NCBI GenBank assembly: GCA_009926245.1
Contig: RFPG01000065.1
Location: forward strand, 1 to 7,033
Reading direction: 5' to 3'
Length of the DNA: 7,033 nucleotides
Origin: Sphingobacteriia bacterium
Lineage (GTDB): Bacteria; Bacteroidota; Bacteroidia; UBA7662
Within the stretch, counting starts at the first letter, position 1. Each line of letters begins with the position of its first letter. The notes beneath the pieces are model-generated. The model worked only from the letters and a program-made list of their open reading frames with translations. It searched no databases and was not told the origin of the DNA. The translations under genes and the position numbers were made by a program. Positions 1-6,316 of the stretch are shown one piece after another.

Positions 1-1
1 T

Positions 2-646
2 TGGCCTTCCTTGGAGGTTCTTCGCCGCGAAAAGGAAGTGGTAGGCCTCTACATAACGGCTCATCCATTGGATAGTTATGCCCTTGAAATCAAACATTTG
101 GGCCTAAGCCCTCTCCTGCATTTGGAGGAGCGACCCGAACAGGATCTTCAGATGGCCGTGATGGTGACGGATGTTCAGTATTTCCGCGATTCCAAAAACC
201 AAGAGGTCTTGGCCTTTGCGGTGGAGGACAAGGAAAGCACCCGAAAATTCAGACTACGCGGCGATCAAGCCATGAAATTCAAGCATCTGGTCGAGCCTGG
301 GACCGCCCTCCTGATCTCGGGGCGGTGGGAGTACTTCCAAGGCAAAGACGGGCAGCAAGCCGGCTTCTTTCGATTTTCCAATTTGGAACTTTTGTCCGAA
401 CTCCGCGACAAAAGATTCAAAAGCCTGACGATTCGTTTGCACCTGGATCAATTAGCACCCGACTTCAACCAACGCCTCAGCGAGACCCTGTTGGCGCACC
501 CTGGCAAGTTGGGGGTGAAGGTCGAATTGTGGGTTCCCGAAGACCAGCGCTCGGTGGGTCTGCGTTCCGAACGACTCAAGGTGGCCCCGGACCCCGGACT
601 TTTTGAGGTTCTGGATGGTCTGGAAGTGGGCTACAGCCTATCCTAG
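2..646 (+). CDS. dnaE: DNA polymerase III alpha subunit, C-terminal part (partial at left edge)
   Basis: This is the 3' end of the gene for the catalytic subunit of the replicative polymerase; 214 codons are visible and the reading frame is open to the left edge. The polymerase active site, PHP domain and beta-binding region lie outside the window. The visible part opens with the well-known DnaE segment 'EKEVVGLYITAHPLD', which joins the helix-hairpin-helix region to the OB domain. It continues with an OB-fold (tRNA-anti type) at about visible residues 45-130, including 'AFAVEDKESTRKFRLRG' and 'ALLISGRWEYF'. A C-terminal alpha/beta segment ends in 'VGYSLS'. The OB-fold is thought to bind the single-stranded template. 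The TTG at 11 is an internal codon, not a start. The stop is TAG at 644-646. Thioredoxin follows after 45 bp. Identification is by recognised family motifs and is secure, although the gene is incomplete. Confidence 0.95.
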   Translation, partial: WPSLEVLRREKEVVGLYITAHPLDSYALEIKHLGLSPLLHLEERPEQDLQMAVMVTDVQYFRDSKNQEVLAFAVEDKESTRKFRLRGDQAMKFKHLVEPGTALLISGRWEYFQGKDGQQAGFFRFSNLELLSELRDKRFKSLTIRLHLDQLAPDFNQRLSETLLAHPGKLGVKVELWVPEDQRSVGLRSERLKVAPDPGLFEVLDGLEVGYSLS

Positions 647-650
647 ACCG

Positions 651-658
651 TAACTTTG
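651..658 (+). promoter_or_regulatory. Possible Bacteroidota-type -7 box upstream of trxA
   Basis: TAACTTTG followed by C matches the published Bacteroidetes -7 consensus TAnnTTTG exactly. It lies in the 45-bp gap between dnaE and trxA, about 33 bp before the ATG. I find no good TTTG-like -33 element at the expected distance upstream, so the case rests on one half of the promoter. If real, thioredoxin and the genes after it could be transcribed separately from dnaE, with a leader of roughly 25 nt. Confidence 0.4.
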
Positions 659-691
659 CGAACCGTTTTTTAATCATTTAAACCCACGCCC

Positions 692-1012
692 ATGGCACTC
701 GAATTCACCGATTCCAATTTCGAAGAAACCGTTTTGAACTCCACGCAACCTGTCCTCGTTGATTTCTGGGCCGAATGGTGCGGACCCTGCCGCATGGTGG
801 GGCCGGTGGTCGAGGAAATCGCCCGCGATATGGAAGGCAAGGCCGTGGTCGGTAAGCTGGACGTTGACAGCAACCCCAACATCGCCACCCGTTACGGAAT
901 CCGCAGCATTCCCACCCTACTGGTTTTCAAAAACGGAGAAGTGGTGGAGAAGCAGGTCGGCGTGGTCCCCAAGCAAAACTTGGTTGCCTTGTTGAACGCC
1001 CACATGGGTTGA
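692..1012 (+). CDS. trxA: Thioredoxin
   Basis: A cytoplasmic dithiol-disulfide oxidoreductase that receives electrons from thioredoxin reductase and reduces target proteins. At 106 residues it is the normal single-domain thioredoxin length. Visible hallmarks are the redox motif W29-C30-G-P-C33 inside 'FWAEWCGPC', the buried Asp24 of 'VDFWA', the cis-proline at Pro74 in 'IPT', and the 'FKNG' turn at 79-82. There is no signal peptide. The ATG at 692 is the natural start, since the next residues, 'ALEFTDSNFEE', match the usual thioredoxin N-terminus. It sits 45 bp after dnaE, and its stop is 4 bp before the miaE start, so it probably shares a transcript with miaE and the free-Met-SO reductase gene. 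That reductase family uses thioredoxin as electron donor, which fits the grouping. It could be one of several thioredoxins in the genome. Confidence 0.97.
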   Translation: MALEFTDSNFEETVLNSTQPVLVDFWAEWCGPCRMVGPVVEEIARDMEGKAVVGKLDVDSNPNIATRYGIRSIPTLLVFKNGEVVEKQVGVVPKQNLVALLNAHMG

Positions 1013-1016
1013 TCCG

Positions 1017-1598
1017 GTGTTGGGCCTGAAATTGCCCACCGATCCCCGTTGGGCGGAGGTTGCGGAGAAATCCATCGAAGAGATCTTGGTGGACCATGCT
1101 TTTTGCGAACAAAAAGCGGCCTCCTCCTGCATCTCCCTTGTTGTTCAATACCCTGATTACCCTCGTCTGGTTCGGGAATTGGCCCCGGTGGTCACCGAAG
1201 AATGGGGGCATTTTCGAACGGTGGTCGAAGAAATGGACCGCCGTAACATCGCGCTGGGACCTCAACGCAGCGATGAATACGTGGTGGCTCTTTTGGCCTT
1301 TCAACCGCGGGGTTTGGACCGCAAGGCCCGACTTCTCGAAAAACTTTTGTGCTGTGCTTTGATCGAAGCCCGATCCTGCGAGCGATTCAGGCTCTTGTCC
1401 TTGCATTGCAGCGATGAAGACCTACGGCGTTTTTACCATGCTTTCATGGTGAGCGAGGCCGGGCATTACCGGCTCTTCATGGACCTGGCCGAGGCGTATT
1501 TTCCCAAGGAACAAGTGCGAAAGCGCTGGGATGAATACTTGGAATACGAGGCCGGGGTGATGCTTCGTTTTCGACCTCGAACCGGGCGGATTCATTGA
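1017..1598 (+). CDS. miaE: tRNA-(ms2io6A)-hydroxylase, MiaE family
   Basis: A ferritin-like diiron monooxygenase that hydroxylates the isopentenyl side chain of 2-methylthio-N6-isopentenyladenosine at tRNA position 37, using O2. The 193-residue protein begins 'LGLKLPTDPRW', as the family does. It carries the expected iron ligands in order: Glu31 in 'DHAFCEQKAA', Glu62 and His65 in 'EEWGHF', Glu117 in 'EARSCERF', and Glu147 and His150 in 'SEAGHY'. The motifs are recognised from the family; ligand assignment is by position within them. GTG at 1017 is the likely start, only 4 bp after the thioredoxin stop, which suggests translational coupling; no Shine-Dalgarno sequence is visible. The MiaA and MiaB enzymes that make its substrate are not in the window. 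The protein looks intact, and no other family fits as well. Confidence 0.93.
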   Translation: MLGLKLPTDPRWAEVAEKSIEEILVDHAFCEQKAASSCISLVVQYPDYPRLVRELAPVVTEEWGHFRTVVEEMDRRNIALGPQRSDEYVVALLAFQPRGLDRKARLLEKLLCCALIEARSCERFRLLSLHCSDEDLRRFYHAFMVSEAGHYRLFMDLAEAYFPKEQVRKRWDEYLEYEAGVMLRFRPRTGRIH

Positions 1599-1606
1599 CC
1601 GTCCTT

Positions 1607-1620
1607 TTTGGAATTCCAAA
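1607..1620. repeat. 14-bp perfect palindrome between miaE and the Met-SO reductase gene
   Basis: TTTGGAATTCCAAA is a perfect 14-bp inverted repeat with no spacer. It lies 8 bp after the miaE stop and 8 bp before the ATG at 1629. A palindrome of this length would be expected somewhere in a 7-kb window slightly less than once by chance, so its position in a 30-bp intergenic gap is suggestive but not proof. It could be a protein-binding operator; as RNA it would make a poor hairpin because there is no loop. Confidence 0.35.
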
Positions 1621-1628
1621 CCAATCCA

Positions 1629-2132
1629 ATGGCGCACGATCTCCCCTACGATGGCAACAAGCCCTTGCACAGGGCCCAACGTTACCTCGAGCTGAGGAGG
1701 GATTGGGAAGCCTTGCAGGATGAAGGTGCGGGATGGCTGGCCAATGCCTCCAATTTGGTGGCCCTGTTGCACAGAGGTCTGGGTTTTTGGTGGACCGGTT
1801 TTTATTTGTTACGACCCAACGATGGCACCCTGGTTCTTGGACCTTTTCAGGGGCCGGTGGCCTGTACCTTGATACCCCGAGGAAAGGGTGTTTGTGGGGC
1901 CTGCGTAGAGCGTAGCGAACCGATTTTGGTCCCGGATGTCGATCAGTTTCCGGGTCATATCGCCTGCAGTAGCCAGAGCCGCTCCGAGTTGGTTCTTCCG
2001 CTTTATGCCGGCCCTCAATTGGTGGGGGTCTTGGATTTGGATAGTTTGGACTTGGATGATTTTGGGCCGGAGGACATCCAGGCCTTGCAGCCTTTCTTGG
2101 CGAGCCTTCAACGTCATTGGACGGGATTCTGA
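1629..2132 (+). CDS. msrC: Free methionine-(R)-sulfoxide reductase (GAF-domain fRMsr)
   Basis: A single GAF-domain enzyme of the cytoplasm that reduces free L-methionine-(R)-sulfoxide to methionine, with its disulfide then recycled by thioredoxin. Family segments are 'FWWTGFYLL', 'LGPFQGPVAC', 'IPRGKGVCG', 'VPDVDQFPGHIAC' and 'SRSELVLPL'. Counting from the ATG at 1629 (167 residues), the three cysteines Cys79, Cys89 and Cys113 have the same spacing as the Cys84/Cys94/Cys118 set of the E. coli enzyme, so catalysis should be intact. One extra cysteine, Cys92, lies three residues after Cys89. I chose ATG 1629 over the in-frame TTG at 1608 because the TTG falls inside a palindrome and 'MAHDL' resembles the usual 'MAEDL' start. 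The gap to miaE is 30 bp, so it is probably the last gene of the trxA transcript. It is convergent with queG. Confidence 0.93.
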   Translation: MAHDLPYDGNKPLHRAQRYLELRRDWEALQDEGAGWLANASNLVALLHRGLGFWWTGFYLLRPNDGTLVLGPFQGPVACTLIPRGKGVCGACVERSEPILVPDVDQFPGHIACSSQSRSELVLPLYAGPQLVGVLDLDSLDLDDFGPEDIQALQPFLASLQRHWTGF

Positions 2133-2149
2133 GAAGGAGGGGGCGGATC

Positions 2150-2165
2150 GCAGCTTTTTGGCTGC
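2150..2165. terminator. Possible terminator hairpin between convergent msrC and queG
   Basis: The 46-bp gap between the two convergent stop codons holds the inverted repeat GCAGC/GCTGC (2150-2154 and 2161-2165) around a six-base loop. The stem may continue outward, with bulges, through the G-rich stretch near 2136-2146 and the CCGGCTCCC at 2166-2174. The T-run is in the loop rather than after the stem, so it is not a textbook intrinsic terminator in either direction. Position favours a bidirectional terminator; sequence support is moderate to weak. Confidence 0.35.
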
Positions 2166-2178
2166 CGGCTCCCAGCCC

Positions 2179-3153
2179 CTAACCCAAACCTTTGCCTAGT
2201 ACAAATCGCACATTGCGCTGCATGTTTTGCAATCCGGTTCGGGCCAAAGGGCTGTTCTGGTATTTGTTACGAAATTCCTCTTCGGTCATGGATAGCCATT
2301 CCCCGGCCGTGGGTTGCTGTGGGTGCAGGGGGTCCAGACGGGGTTCCTGATGCGGGACCGAAAATCGGTTCCAGGGGCAGACCTCTTGGCAGATATCGCA
2401 GCCAAAGGCCCAACCTTCGCTTTGGCCCTCAAATGCGGCCGGTATCTGGTTCTTGAGTTCGATGGTCAGGTACGAGATGCAGCGGCTGGCATCCAAACGG
2501 TAAGGCTCCAAGGCCCCGGTAGGACAGGCCTCCACACAACGGTTGCATTCTCCGCAGTGATCTCTCACCGGATGATCGTAGTCGAATTCCAGGTCGCAAA
2601 GGATTTCGGCCAAGAAGAAATAACTCCCTGTTTTTTTTTGTAACAAATTGGTATTCTTCCCCATCCAGCCAGCTCCGGCCAAGGCGGCCCAGGATTTTTC
2701 CAAAATAGGGGCCGAATCGGTGAAAACGCGAACACTGAATTCACCAAATTCTTCACGCATTCGTTGAACCAGGATTCGCATCTTGTCCTTGAGAACACGA
2801 TGGTAATCTTCGCCGTGGGCATACATCGCAACTTTGGGGATGCTGGCAAGAGGATCTTGGGTCTGGTCCGATCGATCCGAATCCCTGGAGATTGGTTCGA
2901 CAGGCTGGTAGTAATTGTGAAGAAGAACCACCACGGATCGACAATCGGCCAGCAGTCGACGGGGGTCCAATCTTTCCTCAAAGTGCCGTTCCATATAGGA
3001 CATTTCTCCGTGCTTTCCTTCGGTCAGCCACGCCTCCAAACGATCGCTTTCTTCGTCCAGCCTGCGGGCACGGGCGACCTTGCAATCCAGGAATCCCGAT
3101 TCCAGGGCAAGGGTCTGGAGGCGTTGGCGGCGTTGGTTGGCGGCAAGGTTCAT
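2179..3153 (-). CDS. queG: Epoxyqueuosine reductase
   Basis: A cobalamin-dependent iron-sulfur enzyme that reduces epoxyqueuosine to queuosine at the wobble position (34) of tRNAs with GUN anticodons, the last step of the pathway. The N-terminal cobalamin-binding region includes 'KVAMYAHGEDYH' (107-118). The proposed catalytic Asp146 lies in 'TDSAPILEKSWA', followed by 'GAGWMGKNTNLL' (160-171). The 4Fe-4S domain has Cys200, 203, 206 and 210 in 'CGECNRCVEACPTGA', Cys225 in 'ASRCISYLTIE', and Cys252, 255 and 259 in 'CDICQEVCPWN'. At 324 residues it lacks the C-terminal HEAT-like extension of the E. coli protein (about 379), as many homologues do. Residues about 86-104 form an Asp/Ser-rich linker. 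ATG at 3153-3151 is the only sensible start. Codons near 2631-2639 contain an A9 run on the coding strand, but the frame is intact. Confidence 0.96.
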   Translation of the reverse strand: MNLAANQRRQRLQTLALESGFLDCKVARARRLDEESDRLEAWLTEGKHGEMSYMERHFEERLDPRRLLADCRSVVVLLHNYYQPVEPISRDSDRSDQTQDPLASIPKVAMYAHGEDYHRVLKDKMRILVQRMREEFGEFSVRVFTDSAPILEKSWAALAGAGWMGKNTNLLQKKTGSYFFLAEILCDLEFDYDHPVRDHCGECNRCVEACPTGALEPYRLDASRCISYLTIELKNQIPAAFEGQSEGWAFGCDICQEVCPWNRFSVPHQEPRLDPLHPQQPTAGEWLSMTEEEFRNKYQNSPLARTGLQNMQRNVRFVLGKGLG

Positions 3154-3168
3154 GCGTGGAACAGAGCC

Positions 3169-3176
3169 CTAAAATA
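3169..3176 (-). promoter_or_regulatory. Possible -7 box for queG
   Basis: On the minus strand TATTTTAG matches TAnnTTTG at all fixed positions but one. It is about 15 bp upstream of the queG ATG, which would give a very short leader. No clear -33 element is visible at the proper distance. It is listed because queG must have its own promoter in this 60-bp divergent gap and this is the best candidate I can see. Confidence 0.25.
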
Positions 3177-3196
3177 CAGCCCTTGTCCTTGGCTGT
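3176..3196. repeat. Interrupted dyad in the queG/priA divergent gap
   Basis: ACAGCC (3176-3181) and GGCTGT (3191-3196) form a perfect 6-bp inverted repeat separated by nine bases. It is near the centre of the 60-bp gap between two divergent start codons and overlaps or abuts both candidate promoter boxes, which is where a shared operator would sit. A 6+6 dyad is short enough to arise by chance. Confidence 0.3.
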
Positions 3197-3201
3197 TTCG
3201 T

Positions 3202-3209
3202 TAGTTTTG
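3202..3209 (+). promoter_or_regulatory. Possible Bacteroidota-type -7 box for priA, close to its start codon
   Basis: TAGTTTTG matches the Bacteroidetes -7 consensus TAnnTTTG. It ends 4 bp before the GTG at 3214, so transcription would begin at or next to the start codon. A partial -33 element, CTTG at 3182-3185, lies 16 bp upstream, slightly closer than the usual spacing. The TAG inside the box is also the in-frame stop that rules out any start further upstream. Confidence 0.35.
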
Positions 3210-3213
3210 TAAG

Positions 3214-5697
3214 GTGGACAAAGATCAACCCTGGTTGTTGGAGGTAGCGGTGCCGCTGGGCGTCGATGGACTCTACACCTATGCGATGCCCCCCGCATGG
3301 GGCTCCGGTCAGGGAGCACCAACCGACCTGGTGGGCTGCAGGGTCCGGGTTCCTTTTGGCAAGCGCAAGCAATACGTGGGGTTGGTGATGGAAATTCACC
3401 AAAACCAGCCGGCCTATCCCATCAAAGAAGCGCTGGAGAGGTTGGACAGCCGCCCGATTTGGGGTCGCCACGGACAGGATCTTTGGGAATGGATGCTGCG
3501 GTATTACCTCTGTTCACCGGGCGCATTGATGGGCTTGGCCTTGCCGGCCCTTTTGAGGGTCGGTAGTGAAAGCGTCTTGGTGGCCATGGATTTGGTGGAA
3601 GAGGAGGGATTGGATGTCTGGCAAGATTTGCATCCATTGTCCAAGCAGCTGTGGGAGCGCCTGCGGCAAGGTCCTGGGATGAATCTCGAAGCAGTTCAGC
3701 GGTGGATGGTTCCGCACAACCCCACGCCGTGGATTCTAGAACTCATGGAGGCCGGATTGATCGGCACCCTGGAAAACTTTTCAAAAATTTATCGCCCCAA
3801 AAGCGAGGCGTGGGTCGCCAAAGGCCCGCGTTGGTTGGCCGAAGGAGCCGCAATCATGAACGAATTGGAGCGCTCCCCCCGTCAATTGGAATTTGTTATG
3901 GCCATGCATGCGGTCGCCGCTTCTTCCGATCAGGCCCCTCTTTCGGCGGTTTTGGCCAAACTCAAGCTGAACAAGACCCCGACTGCCGTCCTTCAAAGCC
4001 TGGTCGAGAAAGGTTTGTTGGTCCGTACGACCCGTTGGGTCCCCAGGGTTCGCCTCAAGGCGGGCCTTCAACAACCTCTGGTACTTAATCCGGTCCAAGT
4101 GGACGCCTCCCTCAAGGCGCGACAGGCCTTGGCTCTAGGTCAAAACGTTTTGTTGCACGGTGTAACCGGGAGCGGCAAGACCCATGTTTACCTTGATTTG
4201 TTACGAGAGGTATTGGACCGAGGCGAACAAGTCCTCTTTCTATTACCGGAAATTGCGCTCACGCACCAATTGGTGCAGCGGGTGGCGGAATATGTCGGCG
4301 TCGAGGTCGGTGTTTATCATTCGCGGTATTCCGACCACGAACGCGTTGAATTGTGGAATTTGGTTCGGGATGGAGGGGTTTCCTTGGTCTTGGCCCCACG
4401 CTCGGGGGTTTTCCTTCCCTTTGAGCGCTTGGGCATGATCATCGTAGACGAAGAACACGACCCTTCCTACAAACAGCAGGATCGCAGCCCTGCCTATCAG
4501 GCCCGGGATGTCGCCTTGTGGTTGGGTTCCGTTTGGAAAATTCCGGTTGTATTGGGTTCAGCCACACCGTCCGCCGAATCCTGGCAGGCTGCCCAAAGCG
4601 GTCGGTTGGCCAAGGTCGATTTGACTATGCGGTTCGCTGACCAAAAAATGCCGGAATGGGTCTGGGTCGATATGGTCCGGGAGAAACAAAGCGGCCGTGT
4701 GCAGGGTGAGTTTTCGTCGACTTTGTTGGAGGCGATGCGGGACGAAATCTCGGCGGGGCGCCAAGTCCTGTTGTTCAAAAACCGAAGGGGGTATGCTCCT
4801 TCCTTGCATTGCGAAGACTGTGCTTGGACGGCCCGATGCAACCAATGCGATTTGGCCTTGGTCTATCACAAAAGTGAGCATCGATTGCGTTGCCATGGTT
4901 GTGGTCAGGTTTTTGCCTCGCCACCCGGTTGCAGTTCTTGCGGGAGTACGCGCCTTGTTTACAAGGGTTATGGAACCCAAAAGATCGAGGAGTCGCTGGG
5001 GCTGTTGTTACCAGAGGTCCGCGTGGCTCGCTTAGACCAGGACGCCGTCCGATCCAAAAACCTCTACAGCAGGACCTTGGATGCCTTTCAGCGGGGCGAT
5101 ATTCAGGTTTTGGTTGGTACGCAAATGATCAGCAAAGGCCTTGATTTTCCGGGCGTCAATTTGGTCGGTGTCTTGGATGCGGACCAAGGGTTGTTCCGTT
5201 CGCAATTCAGAGCGCAGGAGCGTAGTTATCAGCTCTTGGCGCAGTTGGCAGGGCGTTCGGGTCGGCACCAGGGCCAAGGCAGGATACTGCTCCAAACACG
5301 CATGCCTCATCACCCCTTGTTCGGTTGGTTGGAACGCGATGCCTATGCGGCCTTTATGGACCAGGAACTCCTGTACCGATCCCAGTTTGGCTACCCTCCC
5401 TATGTGCGACTTTTGCGTATAGGACTAAGCCATCCACATCAAGCCATGGTCGAAGAAGCGGCAGCTGAATTGGTAGCAGTCTGGCGGCCTGTTTTGGGTT
5501 CTCGGCTTCTGGGTCCGGCGCCACCGTTGACCGCCTTGCTGCGCAACGAACATCGATTGGAGTTTTGGATCAAAAGCGAAAAAAACAGCGAGATTCGGCA
5601 GCGCTTAGCCGAATGGATACCGGCTGAATTGAGGCGCTTGCTTAGTATGCGCAAGTATCTTCATCTCAAGGTTTTTGTTGATGTAGACCCCGAGTAA
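3214..5697 (+). CDS. priA: Primosomal protein N' (replication restart helicase PriA)
   Basis: A superfamily 2 3'-5' DNA helicase that recognises stalled or repaired forks and starts reloading of the replicative helicase. The 827-residue length fits Bacteroidota PriA, which is longer than the 732-residue E. coli protein. The 3'-DNA-binding domain occupies about the first 110 residues ('VAVPLGVDGLYTYAMP'). The helicase core has Walker A at 316-323 (GVTGSGKT), the DEEH box at 412-415, 'GSATPSAES' near 457, 'GTQMISKGLDFPG' at 635-647 and the arginine-finger motif 'LAGRSGR' at 678-684. All eight zinc ligands are present: Cys533, 536, 542, 545, 560, 563, 573 and 576. The start is GTG 3214: an in-frame TAG at 3202-3204 excludes anything upstream, and no Shine-Dalgarno is visible. 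It is divergent from queG and 28 bp ahead of the DUF502 gene, with which it may be cotranscribed. Confidence 0.97.
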   Translation: MDKDQPWLLEVAVPLGVDGLYTYAMPPAWGSGQGAPTDLVGCRVRVPFGKRKQYVGLVMEIHQNQPAYPIKEALERLDSRPIWGRHGQDLWEWMLRYYLCSPGALMGLALPALLRVGSESVLVAMDLVEEEGLDVWQDLHPLSKQLWERLRQGPGMNLEAVQRWMVPHNPTPWILELMEAGLIGTLENFSKIYRPKSEAWVAKGPRWLAEGAAIMNELERSPRQLEFVMAMHAVAASSDQAPLSAVLAKLKLNKTPTAVLQSLVEKGLLVRTTRWVPRVRLKAGLQQPLVLNPVQVDASLKARQALALGQNVLLHGVTGSGKTHVYLDLLREVLDRGEQVLFLLPEIALTHQLVQRVAEYVGVEVGVYHSRYSDHERVELWNLVRDGGVSLVLAPRSGVFLPFERLGMIIVDEEHDPSYKQQDRSPAYQARDVALWLGSVWKIPVVLGSATPSAESWQAAQSGRLAKVDLTMRFADQKMPEWVWVDMVREKQSGRVQGEFSSTLLEAMRDEISAGRQVLLFKNRRGYAPSLHCEDCAWTARCNQCDLALVYHKSEHRLRCHGCGQVFASPPGCSSCGSTRLVYKGYGTQKIEESLGLLLPEVRVARLDQDAVRSKNLYSRTLDAFQRGDIQVLVGTQMISKGLDFPGVNLVGVLDADQGLFRSQFRAQERSYQLLAQLAGRSGRHQGQGRILLQTRMPHHPLFGWLERDAYAAFMDQELLYRSQFGYPPYVRLLRIGLSHPHQAMVEEAAAELVAVWRPVLGSRLLGPAPPLTALLRNEHRLEFWIKSEKNSEIRQRLAEWIPAELRRLLSMRKYLHLKVFVDVDPE

Positions 5698-5725
5698 TTA
5701 TTCAGTTCCCTTTTTTGTATTGCCT

Positions 5726-6316
5726 ATGAAAGTGCAATTCCGCCGCCTCTTCGCCTATTTCGTGAACGGCCTTCTCTTGTTGGCCCCGGTGGGCCTGACC
5801 GTTTATGTCACATTCACCCTGTTCAATTGGCTGGACGGATGGATTGTTACCCCTGTTCCAGGCCTGGGTTTGTTGATCTTGGTTTCGGGGATTACCGCCT
5901 TTGGTTATGTGGGCTCCATGTTCCTTTTTAGGCCGCTCTGGGGACTTGTCGAAAGCCTTTTGCAAAAGGCCCCGCTGATTAACCTGGTCTATAATTCGCT
6001 CAAAGATTTGGTGGACGCCTTTGTGGGGGACAAGAAAAAGTTTAATAAGGCCGTTTTGGTTGATTTGGGAAATGGTTGCTTCAAGCCCGGTTTTGTAACT
6101 GCTGAGTCACTGGCCATCGATCCTATGTTAGACGGGTCAATAGGAGCAGAAGGAGATGTTTGGGTGGCGGTTTATTTCCCTCATTCCTACAATTTTTCGG
6201 GCAATGTCTTCGTTGTCCGCCGTTCCCAAACCCGGAGTGTGGATGCGCCCTCGGCGGATTTTATGAAGTTTATCGTATCGGGTGGAGTCATGCCGATCAA
6301 AAGCGCTCATGAATAA
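5726..6316 (+). CDS. DUF502 family membrane protein
   Basis: A 196-residue member of the DUF502 family, which includes the plant COV1/LCV proteins; its biochemical role is not established. Two membrane spans are visible, about residues 11-33 ('FVNGLLLLAPVGLTVYVTF') and 48-70 ('GLLILVSGITAFGYVGSMF'). Between and after them come the family segments 'PLINLVYNSLKDLVDAF' (83-99), 'HSYNFSGNVFVV' (153-164) and 'FMKFIVSGG' (179-187). The Lys/Arg-rich N-terminus suggests that end stays in the cytoplasm. ATG 5726 is preferred over the TTG two codons upstream, because 'MKVQFRRLFAYFVNG' is a typical beginning. It lies 28 bp after priA, and its last 8 bp overlap the start of the acyltransferase gene, so the two are probably translated together. 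An envelope or lipid-related role is an inference from that pairing alone. Confidence 0.9.
   Translation: MKVQFRRLFAYFVNGLLLLAPVGLTVYVTFTLFNWLDGWIVTPVPGLGLLILVSGITAFGYVGSMFLFRPLWGLVESLLQKAPLINLVYNSLKDLVDAFVGDKKKFNKAVLVDLGNGCFKPGFVTAESLAIDPMLDGSIGAEGDVWVAVYFPHSYNFSGNVFVVRRSQTRSVDAPSADFMKFIVSGGVMPIKSAHE

Noticed and set aside
927..1406. 159-codon open frame on the minus strand opposite trxA and miaE
   Set aside because: It lies antisense to two genes with intact family motifs, its translation shows no recognisable domain, and it spans the end of one gene and most of the next. It is a shadow frame.
1608..1628. TTG at 1608 as the start of the Met-SO reductase
   Set aside because: It would add seven residues not typical of the family and begins inside the 14-bp palindrome; the ATG at 1629 gives a usual fRMsr N-terminus.
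2631..2639. T9 run as an intrinsic terminator on the plus strand
   Set aside because: It is inside queG, encodes conserved residues on the other strand, and is not preceded by a stable stem.
2764..3204. 146-codon open frame on the plus strand opposite queG, reaching into the queG/priA gap
   Set aside because: It is antisense to conserved QueG sequence, and its only non-overlapping part is the short divergent gap. No domain is visible.
3651..4088. 145-codon plus-strand frame inside priA
   Set aside because: It is out of frame with the clearly conserved PriA reading, rich in Arg/Ser/Gly as shadow frames in GC-rich genes tend to be, and without motifs.
6282..6308. ATG at 6282 as the start of the acyltransferase
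   Set aside because: It would overlap the conserved end of the DUF502 gene by 35 bp and add residues outside the family. ATG 6309 gives a short 8-bp overlap.
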